Below, one piece after another: positions 13,056-25,720 of a DNA stretch of 64,000 nt. The stretch is from Pterobdella sp. o SKG-2022. Lineage: Eukaryota > Annelida > Clitellata > Hirudinida > Piscicolidae. Position numbers and translations under genes: made by a program. The stretch's first letter is position 1, and each line of letters starts with the position of its first letter. Under the pieces are notes generated by a model that did no database searches, was not told the origin of the DNA, and saw only the letters and a list, made by a program, of their open reading frames with translations. The stretch lies in NCBI GenBank assembly GCA_964035795.1, contig OZ038320.1, positions 3,287,896 through 3,351,895 of the forward strand, read 5' to 3'.

Positions 13056-14398
13056 AAATAAAATTTTATTTTTTAAGCCTGAAACAATTTTTTCAAAATC
13101 TTAATTTAACTCTATTCAGTCTTTTCATCAATCCTATTCTCAAACAAGGAATTCTAAACTTGTGAGTTCATTTATATACCCATCTGAAACTACTACCAGA
13201 ACAGACACTGCGAGTCTAGCCATTTTTAATTTTAATTGATCATGTATTCCTTTTGGAACATATTGTAATTTCTAAAATTAATTTATATTTTAAAGGTGTA
13301 GTGATTTATGATTTATATGCAGCAACTGCCTCAAAAAAGTTGCGTAAAATATTTTAATTCCCAAATTTTTCCACAACGTTTTGCGCTTCACACGTTTTCC
13401 TGAAGCTCACGTGAAAGAAATATTAAAACGATCAATATGTGGTTCAAGTCTGAGTATTTGCTAAATATCATCAAAAAATATTATCATCAAAATTTCGAAT
13501 GTTTTCAAACATAATCACGTTTTTCCAGTTCAAAGTATGATAATATAAAGAAAACGATTAAATAATGAATTTTTCAGTGTGTAATCTTTAACAGTTTTTC
13601 AAAGAAAATTCATAACTTTAATTTTATTATGTCACTTACTGCTGAAAGTGAATACTGGATGTTAGTATTCTGACATAAGTTTTTCTAAGTTTTTTGATTA
13701 ATTTAGAAAAAGTTTTAAAAATTGAGAAAAGCTTTGATAATATTCACTTAACATTTCGTAAGATCAATAAGTAAGCTTATGCAACTTTCGTTATGAAAGC
13801 AATAGATAATCTTATGCCTTTTTTTATAAAATATCTTTAATTCATTATTTAAAAAATATTTTCTAGCTTATTGATAACTAGGCAAATCTAACTCAAATAC
13901 AAAACTTCACAAAAATCTTAGCTAAATATTAAAATCTCTAATACAAATTTTTACAAACGTGGAGACACTGTTTTGAATATTTCCTCCAAAGTACAAAGCT
14001 TCCGATATTAACATTGAAAATGATATATCTTCAGCATACCATCTTGTATTTTGAAATGAGAGGACATTTTTGAGGGATCCAAAATTTCGTCTCTTATCTT
14101 CGTATAATGTAATGTAATGTGGTATTTATAAATTTCTTTTCCTTATAGATTGAAGCGCATGCTAAAACTTCAATGTAGCGAAAACCCACTGTCAAACAGG
14201 TGCTAATTGTCTACTCTCGCGAGATCGAACCCGGGGACTTTAGATAATTAGTTCAATATATTCATATTTAAATGCAAACTTTAATGATTCAAATTGTTTT
14301 TTAAATATAAAATAAAACTTTTGATAAGCTTAGACTCATCATAAAACGTCTGAAGATACAGCTGAACTTATCAGAAATTTAATTCCGCTTCTCAATAA
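13056..14398. other. Intergenic, 5' flank of the SMOC-like gene
   Basis: AT-rich and without a recognisable exon. It presumably contains the promoter of the SMOC-like gene on the minus strand. A less AT-rich patch near 14200-14240 is unassigned. Confidence 0.6.
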
Positions 14399-14815
14399 AT
14401 ACTCTATGGCTCAGAGAAGTGGCGAGTGACAAATACCCTCACCCACAAGCTGCAGACCTTTACGAACCGATGCCTAAGAAACATTCTGAACATCAGATGG
14501 CCAGAAGTATTCTCCAATGAAGAACTTTGGAACAAGACAAAACAAGTCACACTGGAGACGGAAATAAAGAAGCGGAAATGGGGATGGATAAATCATACAC
14601 TACGAAAGCCTGCAGCTAACATCACTAGACAAGCTCTAGACTGGAACCAACAGGGAAAGAAAAAAGTTGGCTGACCTAAGCAGACCTGACGGAGAAGCAT
14701 CGAGGCAGAAGCTAAAGCTACTTGAATGACGTGGGCCGAGCTGAAGAGGACCAGCCAGAACTGAGTACGTTGGAGAAGTGTTATTGCAGCCTTATGCTCC
14801 CAAGGATGCAAAAAG
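14399..14815 (+). mobile_element. Non-LTR retrotransposon ORF2 C-terminal remnant
   Basis: The frame reads 'LYGSEKWRVT', then 'LQTFTNRCLRNIL', 'KRKWGWINHTLRKP' and 'ITRQALDWN'. After frame damage it continues as 'SIEAEAKAT', 'TWAELKR' and 'VIAAL'. This is the familiar C-terminal end of LINE reverse transcriptase polyproteins, after the catalytic domain. Stops and shifts show it is dead, and the rest of the element is missing. The exact clade is not resolved. Confidence 0.82.
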
Positions 14816-15164
14816 AAAAATATCTAAACTCTCAATAAATGTTTAAAAATCTTCTAACCACGCAAAACTGCTAAAGATGAGTTATCAAAAATTAATTAAA
14901 ATGTTATTAAAATTGTAACTAAAATATTATAAAATATTTTATAATATTTATAATATAATATATTTGATTTAGCTGAATAATGTTTTTATTGAAAGAAATC
15001 AAACAGCTTTCGAGCTAAATAATTTGTTTCAAACGACCTATCACTATATCTGCAAGCAATGAATGTTGATGAAACGAACACTTGAAAATAACTTGATGAG
15101 GATTTAAACCCATCATAAGAATTACAGTTGTTTACCCTGTTGTTACTTAAAACATTGCGACAGA

Positions 15165-17175
15165 ATGTGGAAAAGCTTTCTTAAAGCCATTTTCCGTAAA
15201 AAAGTTTTAGGTGAAAACATATTAGATACCGAGTTAAAAAGGTGTTACAACCTGTGGAATCTGACAATGATAGGGTTGGGGTCTATGCTAGGGTCTGGGA
15301 TCTTTGTAGTAACGGGAGAATTAACGAGAAACGTGATCGGTCCCGCAATAACCCTTTCATTCCTCATCGCAGGCTTTGGAGCTTTTCTGGCGGCATTATG
15401 TTAGGTGGAAATGGGAGCTTTAATCCCGAAATCAGGGTAAGCTTACGTCTACACGTACGTCGTGGTGGGAGAAATGATAGCGTTTTTAATTGGTTGGAAC
15501 ATGCTGTTCGAATGGGTAGTGGGAGTGGCTTTAGTGGCTAGATCTATCAGCGGTGCATTCGATTCTTTTATAGAAGGGGCTATTAACAATGCTACTATTG
15601 AGCATATAGGTAGAATAGATTTACCTTTCTTGTGTGAATACCCAGATTTTTTAGCTGTTCTCTTAGTTTTTTTTTGTTTTATAGTTGTCTCAATAAAAGC
15701 CAATTTTTTTTCTTATTTCACTAGCATATTTTCAATTATCAACATAGTTGTGTTGACTGTCATAATAGGAGTTGGTGTATATTTAGGAGATTTGGAATAT
15801 TCCACTAGCAATGGATTAGAAAGTTTCATGCCTTACGGCTTCTCAGGTGTTGCTGCTGCTTCTGCCTCTTGTTTCTACTCTTATAATGGCTTTGAGGCAG
15901 TCACATCATCTGCCGAAGAATCAAAAAATCAAAAAAAGGATATTCCATTAGCATTAACATTTATTATCGTTCTAGGTTCTATACTCTATATGGCGGCATC
16001 TGCGTCTTTAATTCTTATGATGCCGATAAATTCAATAAATATTCTAGCCCCTTTTCCAGAAGCTTTGAAATATCACAATTTTATTGTTATTGGAAATTTG
16101 ATAGCTTTTGGTACAATGATCAGGATGTTGGGTTGTCTTTTAAATTCTTTTTATGCTATGACTAGAACTTTGTATTCAATAGCTTCGGATGCTTTAGTAT
16201 TTACCCAATTGTCTTATGTCAATACAAAAACTCGGACACCTTTAGCTTCTACCGCATTTTCAACTATGATAGCTTTGATTCTAATTCTATTTGTGGATAT
16301 GGAAATGTTAGTAGAATTTATATCTATTGGGACTCTATTATCATTCACTTTTGTCGCTATCAATAAGCTAATCTTGCGTTACACACCACAAGACAACTGC
16401 CTACGACCAATAGATGCAAATTCAGCTTTACTCACATCATCAAAAAAGCCAAATATTTTTAACGAACTGACAAAAACTGACGAAACTGAATCAAATACTA
16501 ATACAACAAACGATTGTCAAATTGGTACCCTCAAAAGGCCCTTTTCCTTCATATATGGCAGCAAAAAACTGCCTAAGAAAAATGTAGGTCCAACGGGGGT
16601 TATCGGCATTATGGTTTCAAGTTCCGTTATATGTTTGGTTCTTTTATATGCTAAAGATGTCTTGTTAGGACGGGAATGGTGGGCTGTAATGTTGATGAGT
16701 GTTTCAGCTGTATGCTTCATAGGGTTTTTCTTGCTTCTTTGGGCCCATCACCACAAGAAAACATCCAATACTTTTCAAGTACGTTTTGCCATGAAAAAAT
16801 TTGATTTTTCTTAAAAATAGTATCAAATCATGATTTTTACGACTTTATTCAACAATGGCCTATTGTTTTTAAAGGTTCCGTTTATGCCATTCACTCCAGT
16901 TTTAACTATTGTTATTAACAACTTTCTTATTTTCAATCTAAAATTGAAAGCGTGGATTCGATTTGGAGTATGGCTAGTTCTAGGTAAACTTGAATGTTTG
17001 ATAAAAACCATACAATTAATATAATATGAAGAGTAATGAAAGTTTTTCTAAAACTACCCTTTTTAACTTCACAAAAGGCTTGCTTATTTACTTCGGCTAT
17101 GGAATAAGGAAGAGTGAAGAAGCATTAAAAGCAACAAACTTATCATCCAATTATTCTCATATTGGAAATGAGTGA
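15165..17175 (+). CDS. Cationic amino acid transporter (SLC7A, CAT type), first exon interrupted by two in-frame stops
   Basis: A CAT-family transporter moves arginine, lysine and ornithine across the plasma membrane with 12-14 membrane spans. Exons: 15165-16778, 16875-16983, 17078-17175, with GT-AG introns and matching phases. It reads 'LWNLTMIGLGSMLGSGIFVV' near the start, 'FLIGWNMLFEWVVG', 'FMPYGFSGVAAASASCFYSY', 'VPFMPFTPVLTIVINN' in exon 2 and 'GLLIYFGYGIRKSEEA' at the C-terminus, all in family order. The full frame would encode about 606 residues. Anomaly: TAG at 15402-15404 replaces the expected Tyr in C-Y-V-E-M-G, and TAA at 15438-15440 replaces the expected Ser in K-S-G-S-A-Y, with no frameshift. 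The remaining 450 codons of exon 1 and both introns look intact. It is either a young pseudogene or null allele, a sequence error, or a gene needing recoding; a young pseudogene or sequence error seems most likely. Confidence 0.85.
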
Positions 17176-17699
17176 GAAAACAGGCAAGAATCTGCATCTA
17201 AAAACTCAAATTAAATTTAATTTTGACTATAAAACTTTTTTCTTTTGATCAAGCAGTTGGTATGGATTAGTATGAAGGTATACAATTCAAAATATAAAAA
17301 ATTGATTAAAATTTTGTTAAAATAATAGCTCAATGAGTGAAATACTTTTCTCTTTTGTGATGAAATTTTAGATATTTTAATGAATGAGCTATCCTTCTTT
17401 GGGAACAATGCTAAATTGTTCTTGCTAAATATTAAAGCTGAATATATTACATCAAAGAAGTTATTCTCTGTACTCACAAAGATGATAAAAATTTTATCTA
17501 TCTGGATATTTTAATTCACCTATTATACATCAAAAATGTGTTTTCAGCTTTTTCTTTTGCTTAATTTTCCCATGAAACATCATTACTAAAAGTTCTCCAC
17601 CTTTCATTAACTTGTAAAAAATAATTATGAACTCACAATAATTCATGCAATATTATTTTCATCCTAGCTATTGAATTGTTTTAATAAAAATGATAATAA
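17176..17699. other. 3' flank of the SLC7A gene
   Basis: AT-rich sequence, probably including the 3' UTR of the transporter. No other feature is recognised. Confidence 0.5.
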
Positions 17700-18440
17700 T
17701 GGTCAATTTGTATAGCGCCAAGGAAAGCAACTGAGGCGCTCTCATACGATTCAATATGAGGGTAAGAACATTGGAAAATTTTGAGAAAAATAAAATGTAT
17801 ATATATAAGGGGGAAATGGTGAGTTTAGTATAAAATTCGATGTTCAAATGAATTAGGTATTATCAGAGGTTGAAAGCGATTTTAAATAAATACTTTTTTA
17901 AGAGTTTTTTAAATATTTTCAGACTGTCACAGTTTCTTATATGTTGTGGGAGGGTGTTCCAGGTTTTGGGTGATGATATTTGAAAAGAATGACTGGATGT
18001 TTTAATATTTATGCTGTTGCTTATAAGAATAAGTGCTCTTGAGAAGCAAAGGGTTATAGTTTGGTTTTATTGTTCAGAAGTGAGCGAAGATAAAATGGAG
18101 ATGATAGCTTGAGAGTTTTAAATGTTATTAGTACTATTTTGAAGATGATACGTTGTTTGACTGGAAGCCAATGGAGACGCTGGAGATTTTTTTAGAGAAG
18201 CTTTTTAAGTAGTTATATTTGAAATTGCAGTTGAGTGCTATTCTAGCTTCTTTATTCACCACGCGCTGCAGTCTTGAGTTGGAGGCTCGCCACTCCGCAG
18301 AAAGCCGAGTTGCAGTAGTCGATGCGATTGAGTACTAGGCATTGAACTAGACTGCTGACCAAGTCATCTGTGAGGAAAAGACGGATGTGAGAGATGGCGT
18401 GAAGATGGTAGTTGCAGGACTTTATGAGTTTTATTAAGGT
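17700..18440 (-). mobile_element. LINE 3' end (CR1/L2/Jockey-like)
   Basis: On the minus strand, broken frames give 'LNRIDYCNSAFCGV', 'LQRVVNKEARIAL', 'LHWLPVKQRI' and 'TWNTLPQHIRNCDSL'. This order is typical of the end of CR1/L2/Jockey-group reverse transcriptases. The 3' terminus reads GGCGCTATACAAATT followed by an ATT-rich tail, as in many L2/CR1 tails. The 5' part is missing and several frameshifts are present, so it is dead. Confidence 0.85.
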
Positions 18441-19477
18441 CTTAATAACTATTGTGTTGGAGATGTATGAAATTCATTGCATTTGATGTATTCACTATCA
18501 TGTCTTTCCATTCATGAATTTGATTTAGAAAGTAACTCATTTATTTAATTATCATTATATCTTACCCACTATTTACAATACTATTAGAATTACTTTTTCT
18601 TTTCAAGCATAATAGAATTCTATAATAAATAAGTTGAAAAATGCTTGTATTCCTAGAGGGTCTTACTTTGAAAACAGTAGTTTTAGTAAAAACCATAGAT
18701 TATAGAACCAATATTATTACAGTTTCACAATTGAATGACATATATTGATTTTCGGTTATTTTACGTCAAAATGAATGACATATATATCAATACTCTTTTT
18801 TATACGTTTTACGGTGAAGAAAAAAAGATATATAAAATGTAGTGAAGTAAATATTTCAAAACTGTGTCAATTAATAACTCCTGTTAAATGCTTTTACAGG
18901 ATATTATCCCAATACACAAAAACATACACAAGTTTCCGAAATTTACATTTATATTTCTTTGAGTTTTATAATAGAAAAAAAATTATTTTAAAAAATGTAT
19001 CGTTTCTTTTAACTCTATTGCATCAAAAAAATCATAATTATTGGCTCGAACGACCCTTAACAAAATCGTATTTATCTCGATTTACCTTTACCTCAGTGTT
19101 GTTTCTCTTCAAGGACTAAAGTAAAAATTTCAAATTGAAGGTATTTCAATAAAGAAAAAATTTTTAATCAAGTTGCTTAAATTTTTAAATTTTTATTATT
19201 ATTTGCATTTTTTGGAAACTAGGTTTTATTACTAAATGATTAAATTTAAAACTTAGTTTTGTAGAGACTGTAATGTCATTTGTGAGGAAAAAATAATATA
19301 ATAGTTTATTCTCATTTTATAATTCAAATGTTAAATATAGAAATGTAAAAATTTTTCAACTAATACATAGACATTCATTAAATGTAATAAAAATTAGATA
19401 CTTAAAAACTAATAAAAATTTTATAATAAAATAACTAATCCGCTAATATTCTATTAACTTAAAATAAATTGACAGAA
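18441..19477. other. Intergenic, 5' flank of NDUFA5
   Basis: AT-rich. It presumably includes the NDUFA5 promoter. A 114-codon plus frame at 18775-19119 has no family signature and is treated as chance. Confidence 0.55.
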
Positions 19478-19944
19478 ATGGCAGGAGTTTTGAAAAAAAC
19501 CACAGGCCTCACCGGCTTAAAAGTAACTTTATTCATATTCTCTAATAACTCACATCACTTCATCAATAAACTCACCCAAGTTTATTAATTAGTTCATTAT
19601 CATTATTTCTATAGACAAGGAATTTGCTGATTTAGTTATTATTTTTATTGCTGATTTATGGAACCATATGTTTTAATGCTTTTATAATAATTATTATTTT
19701 ATCAATGATATTATTACTGTCAATAATGTTCTAATTCTTATCATTCATAACAAAGGTAGCCAGGGACCCACATAAATCCTTGGTAGTCCTCTACACCAAA
19801 CTGTTGGAAGTGCTAGGAAGGTGCATAGTAGTTTTTTGTTGGTTAATTAAGTATCATATATATTGTTTGAGATATCTAATCAACTTTTAAATTTTTTAGG
19901 TTTAGGGTAATATAGCCCAAATTGATCATTAACTTATATGCACA

Positions 19945-20024
<80 letters not shown>

Positions 20025-20692
20025 CTATTTTTTTAAATATCAAATGTGTTTATATTTTTAAGAATGCCACAAGATGCTATGTATAGACAATCTACTGAGG
20101 TTTGAAGTTTTTTCACTGATCTATTAATTTTTATCGGAAATTTTTTTTTGGTTTCACTAATTTTAGTTGAGTAGTCATGCGTTGAATGGTGCTTCAAATG
20201 GATTTAAAACAATAAAATACAGTTAATCAAAAAATTACTCAATAACAAAATGTGGTTTATAATGCAAATATTTCCAAACATTGTTGAGATTCATTAAATA
20301 TTTATTGTTGACAGGCATTGACTAAAACCCGTTTGAACACAGTGCAAGCTGAGCCGAGTGTTGAGAAGTTGGAGGCGAAGATCAATAGTGGGCAGGTTTT
20401 AGACTTGTTTGTTGTTATATTCAAATGTTTCATCATTTAGTTTGAGTATTCAACCCGAAAAATCACTCAAGTAAGAAATGATTTATAATGAGGATCAAGG
20501 CTAGTTTTTTGATACTTTTATATGGATGAAAGTGTTATAGTGTTGTAATGCATAATGACTTGCTGAAAGGTTGAAGAGTTGGTGATTCAGGCTGAGAGAG
20601 AGTTAACACTGGCGAGAAAGATGCTTGACTGGAAGCCATGGGAGCCCCTGAACAACAAGCCACCTCCTAACCAGTGGAAGTGGCCTATTTGA
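19478..20692 (+). CDS. NDUFA5: NADH dehydrogenase 1 alpha subcomplex subunit 5
   Basis: Accessory subunit of mitochondrial complex I, on the matrix arm. Exons: 19478-19522, 19756-19820, 20063-20099, 20315-20395, 20570-20692. All are in phase and give 116 residues, the same length as the human protein. Diagnostic segments: '[15 protein letters not shown]' at the N-terminus, '[11 protein letters not shown]' in exon 2, '[15 protein letters not shown]' across exons 3 and 4, and '[14 protein letters not shown]' with the invariant ending 'NQWKWPI'. Exon 3 is only 37 nt. A canonical AATAAA lies about 65 bases after the stop (near 20756). Complete, no defects seen. Confidence 0.96.
19948..20019. repeat. 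(AT)n microsatellite
   Basis: About 36 uninterrupted AT units inside NDUFA5 intron 2, roughly 45 bases before the 37-nt exon 3. Confidence 0.97.
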
Positions 20693-20761
20693 CTTTCCTT
20701 CAGTGCTATGAAGGGCTTCAGATGTTGAAAATTATAAATTAATATTTGTGGTGCGAATAAA

Positions 20762-23664
20762 TTTTTTTTTTTTAATATTTTTAAAATATTTCTAATAACT
20801 ATTCAAAAGTATATCAAAGTTAAAATGAAATAAATTCGAAAAATTTTAAGTTTCTAAATAACGGTTATTTACAGTTGAGATAAATTAGGGCGACTGAGGG
20901 TCTGTTTTGACCTATATGTATAAAATGCACAAGGTAAACAAAAATTTAATTTTCGATCGTTTTAATTTGGTTTACAAATGTATAGACACTTAACGATTTC
21001 ATTATACTCATTTAATAACTTTATCGGCGAGCCAAAAGCATTGAAGAAAAACTTGCACCAGTCAAAGCATTTTTTAAAAATTATGAAAGTACTGAAATAA
21101 TCATTTTTTTTACGTTCGTATCTAAATTAAACTGTTTTTTTTTTATTTGAAAAAAATCTATTTCAAGTCAAAGAAAACTATCTTTAAGAAATTTGTATTG
21201 CATACACTTTAATCGAATTTTTGTAAAATCCTTAAATATCTAAACATTCTGATACATTAATATTTTCAAGAAAAAAAAACTAACATTTTTCAACTAACAA
21301 AGCCTATGATTGGTCCAATCTGCTCACTCCCATTGGCTAAACTCAGAGCAGATAAACAAATGCACTAACAATAGGAACTTCTTTACACAAGCCACAACCT
21401 CACAAAAAATATATTTGATTGGTTGACAGAAACTCACAAAATAAATATGAAAATTCACTTATTCGGATAATATTATTCATTAAATAATATTTATATGAAA
21501 AATTTTGTTTTATAATATATATGAGTTAATATTAAACGCTCAAAACGACGATTCATTGTAGCATAGCTCATCCAGAAGAGTTTTTTTTTTAAATGAAAGT
21601 TTGATATAAGTTTGCTGATGAAGACTCAAAAAGATGTCTGCGAAAAAATATGTTAACTAACATCAAAGAAGACTCAAAAAAGAAGACTTTTTTACCTGAA
21701 AGAAGCTACAAGGCTGGCTCAGAACGGAGAAGACTGGAAAAACAAAATTTGTTTTCAAATATATAAGCTAAAACTTGCTATAAATGTAAGAACATCGAGA
21801 AAACCGCGTTCGCTTGAGAAATGACTAAGAAAACTCAGTAGGCAGAATGTTAATAATTTATAATATTCGGCTTTATTATATAAGAAATTTTATGCACTAA
21901 ATTTCTGCTTTTTATTTAAAATTTTTCAAAAATAAAATTTATTAATATTCATTTATCAATTAAGCGGTTCAACTTTGACGTATGAATATAGTCGTTTTAA
22001 GCTGTTTTCTCCTTCAAAGTATTCATATACGTGCAAACAACTTGTAATCGAATGAAAATCCCAGTTTCTCATGAAACTTTCCTACATAAGAACGCAATTG
22101 GGTCTTGTGATTTTAAAAGTAATATTTAGTTATAAACTACAAATATTAATGTAGTTTTCAAATATGTGAGTTACCATTAACTTTCTACATTTGATGAGTA
22201 TAACAATAAAGTCAGCGTGGCTTAAAAAACCACGAGGCTTTTAAACGTTTGGAAAATGATAAATTGATAAAAAAAAGTTGACACATTTTATTGATTTGAC
22301 AGTTGAAACATCCCTTGGACGAACCAAAAACGTTTGATTGCCTGATTATGCTCTTAACCATCTTTTGTGAGTTTTAGATTTTGTAAAATATTTGAATCTT
22401 TTCATGGTAAAACGATTGTTGAGTAAAGGTTATCGAAATATATCATTGATTAAAAAATTATTTTTATTCAATTTGAACGTTGAAAATTGTCTTAATAAAA
22501 AAATAATTTCAAACCGATGGTGTAAGGATAATGAGTGCTGCGGTGGTGATGACAATGATGAGGGTGATAATTATGCTTATATCGATAATAATTAAGCTTT
22601 TGGTATTAAAAAAGTTAATGGTGGCGATCATAATAGCGGTAAATTTTTTGATTGAATTACAATGAAGTATTATAAGTATTCGAATATAACACATATTGAA
22701 GAATGGTTCGTTCTGGCAAGATGGTGAAGATGGAAGGCAGTGAGGTTGACGTATGGAGAGAAGAAAGAAAAGTGTGGGAAGGTGGAAGGAAGTGAAAGGT
22801 GCAGTGGTGAAAGAAGGCGTTTGCCTTTCTCAAAAAGGGAGACGGGTGCACCAGTTTGTTGGTCGTTGGTGCATTGGGAATTCGTTTTGGAACTTTTGCA
22901 GACTTCTAGAGATGTTCAGTTATTTTTAAGATTTTTCTTTCATAAGTAATGTTGATTGTTATTTTAATCATTCAGTTTCAAGAGTTTGTTCAGACAGTTT
23001 GCCATCTTGCACTTTTGCACTGATTGTGAACGTTCTCATTTCAGTTTGCAGCATTTATGTTGGGATGGCAAGGTTTTTGAGATGACCGTTTAAAATGTTT
23101 GCAGAAAGTTTTGAAACATCGTTTCAAAAGTATTCTATTTTTTAGTTATATGTATTTAATTTTTAAACGTATGATGTAGTGATGTACACAAAAAAAAAGA
23201 AGAAAATGGAAAAAGGAAACTATCTTGAACAATCTCATTTAACCTGGACATGCTTAAATGATAAAAAAGAGAAAAAGGAGAAAAAAGAAAAAAGAGTCGA
23301 TTGAAGTTCTGAGAAAGGAATTGAAGAGGAAGGAAGGTTGGAGGAGGTCTTTGCTTGTATATCACTACACAAATGTTTATAATTAAATACATAAGTTTTT
23401 GAATAGTATTCTTTTTTTATAATTTTGTATTAGATTTTTAATTTTTCAAAAATTTAATACTGAAAAGTTTTGAAATGATGTATTCAAAACTATTTTCTCT
23501 GCAAACTACATTTAAACCATTATCTCTGCTACCCTCAACATAAATGTGAAATGAAAACGCTCACGTTCAGTTTGAAATTGTAAGATAACAACCTGTCTAC
23601 GATAAACTCAAGAGACTCAATGACTAATTGAACAATTAACATGTATGTGATCGAAATTTTTTAA
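20762..23664. other. Gene-poor stretch downstream of NDUFA5
   Basis: AT-rich with no exon I can assign. At 21306-21345 there is a palindrome GATTGGTCCAATC plus a second CCATTGGC, giving three CCAAT-box motifs close together, as in a promoter, but I see no gene attached. A less AT-rich, purine-rich patch at 22690-22900 has only short frames. Confidence 0.5.
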
Positions 23665-23840
23665 ATGGCTGACAATCGGAACGAGTTGAATTTAGTTCTG
23701 AAACTTGAGTCTTCGGACACCAGACCGACTTTGGGCCCAGTCTTCCAAAAGATGGACTTCCCCCCTCCCCCTTTTCCTAATCGGCAAGGAAAAGCTTTCC
23801 AACCATGGTTTGCTGGCCTTCCCTCATGGGTCATGTGGCT
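23665..23840 (+). CDS. Candidate first coding exon of an unidentified gene
   Basis: A small GC-richer island in AT-rich DNA. An ATG at 23665 opens 59 codons, including 'KMDFPPPPFPNRQGKAF' and 'WFAGLPSWVMW'. The frame would stop at 23842-23844, but a strong donor-like GTAAGC starts at 23841, so it could be an exon spliced to something downstream. I do not recognise the protein and find no convincing partner exon before the Kir gene. It could also be a fragment of a mobile element. Confidence 0.25.
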
Positions 23841-23844
23841 GTAA

Positions 23845-25720
23845 GCTGAGAGTGCTTATTGAGAGCTGCGGCTCAAAACTTTATACAGCTTGAATGTTTA
23901 TTAATATGGTTGCACATTAAATTTTTTCAACTTTTTTGTTGATTTGTATGCAATAAACCAATTCAAATGGTTGTTTTGAATTTCAACAAAGTAATTTATG
24001 GACTCTAATCCAGAACTTAGAAACAAACTAGGATTTCTTGAATGGAGTGGAAGTATAGATGAACTGTTAAAAAAAGTTGCGTGGTGAGCTTCTGAATTGA
24101 AGAGCCTACATGCTTAACATTCGAATCTCACATTGTTTTCGCGACTTACCGATGTCTAAACAACTGAAAAAAGTTTTGCATTTTAAAACTATTTAAACCA
24201 TTTTTTAAAAGACCCTCGGTCGTAAAATCGAGATGAATTCAATTTTTATGCGTTCTAAAACAACTAAATAAACGTGCCGTTTGAAATTTTTTTTTAGCAA
24301 AATTAAAATTTCATTATATTACATTACTATTTAAAAAATAAAAAAGCAAAACTATTCAGATGTATGAAAATAAAAAAACGGCGGAATCATCCCAGATGTA
24401 TCTTGAGGCCAAATGGGACATGAGTATCATATATCTCGAGTTGCTTTGAACCACACTTTAATCGTTTTCGACGACCAGTGTGGCTTTAAAATCATATGAG
24501 ATTTTTTTTATAGACAGTTAGAAGAGTTTCTTAATACATCTTTTTTCAATGTAAGCGTTACATATACAATAGTATACATAAGATCATCGGTCTCAGCATT
24601 CTAGTGACATCCACTCAAGATATCACTTCTTGCTACCGTATATCATTACAGTCTAATTCTCGCATCATTGAACCGTTATTTATTCAGAATACAAGGACTT
24701 AAATGCTTGATAATCGGAACAATTCTCTTAGCTTTTGGTTTTATATAAAACATTAGTGAGCTTGCTAGCTTATGTTTCATGATGAGATTCAAGTTTTGAG
24801 CTTTTCCACGTGTTTTTAAAAAATGTTTGTTAATTTTATTAACCAATCAAACGTTTTATTGTGAGTTCGTCGAGTTGTGTGTTTTTGGTTTTTCAGCTAC
24901 TTGAACCAGGTAGCTTCGCCTAGTTCTAATTGATTATCAACAATGTTACCAGAAGTGATTTGAGCTTAATGCGAAAATATCAGAGATTTTATGAATATAT
25001 TCAAACTTAAATTTGATTGGTTAAGTTTAAATTTTTAAAAATAACTTTCAAAACCTACACTGTGGATTTAGCCATGTACACTTATTGCTATCAAAAAGAT
25101 ATTTTTAAAAAATACGATTATGAAGCAACGCCAATGGGTTTAAAACATTTGTAATGTTTCAATCAAAATCAATTGGCATCCACAGTGAAATGAACTATTT
25201 ATTAATTAATACGTTAATCGTATTAATTAATTTTAATAAGTTAATTAAGATCTGATGTTACAGAGATTTTATTTTTTGTAGTATTAGAAATATAAAAAAA
25301 CACTTGTTTTGAATACTATTGATTTTAAATACATTTCTAACACATGTGATTAAACATTGAGAAACAAGAGTGACAAATTGAAAACAGCCGTTAAGGATAA
25401 TTATATTTTAGATTGGTTTGTAATTGCAAAATTGATATGTCGTAAGGATTATAGTTTATTTTCATAATACTTGCAAATCATATAGAAAATCTCATGAAAA
25501 AATTGTAAGCCCTTTCAAATGCCTTATTTAGATAAATTATTCATATTCAGCGCTCAAACTTTTTGTTAAGAAAAGCTAAAATACTAGAAATACACAAAAA
25601 CTAGGTCACTTATACAAAGTTAATCGTTGTAAAGATATGAAAAGAATATTTTCAAAAGTATACCATATGTTTGAAGATACAAAGATGAATAAAAATAGCG
25701 ACTTTAAGGCACGTGACCGC
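23845..25720. other. Intergenic, downstream of the Kir gene
   Basis: AT-rich. The part next to 25720 should include the Kir 3' UTR (minus strand). No other gene is recognised. Confidence 0.5.

Noticed and set aside
18775..19119. 114-codon plus frame upstream of NDUFA5
   Set aside because: Phe/Leu/Lys-rich composition without domains or neighbours; likely chance.
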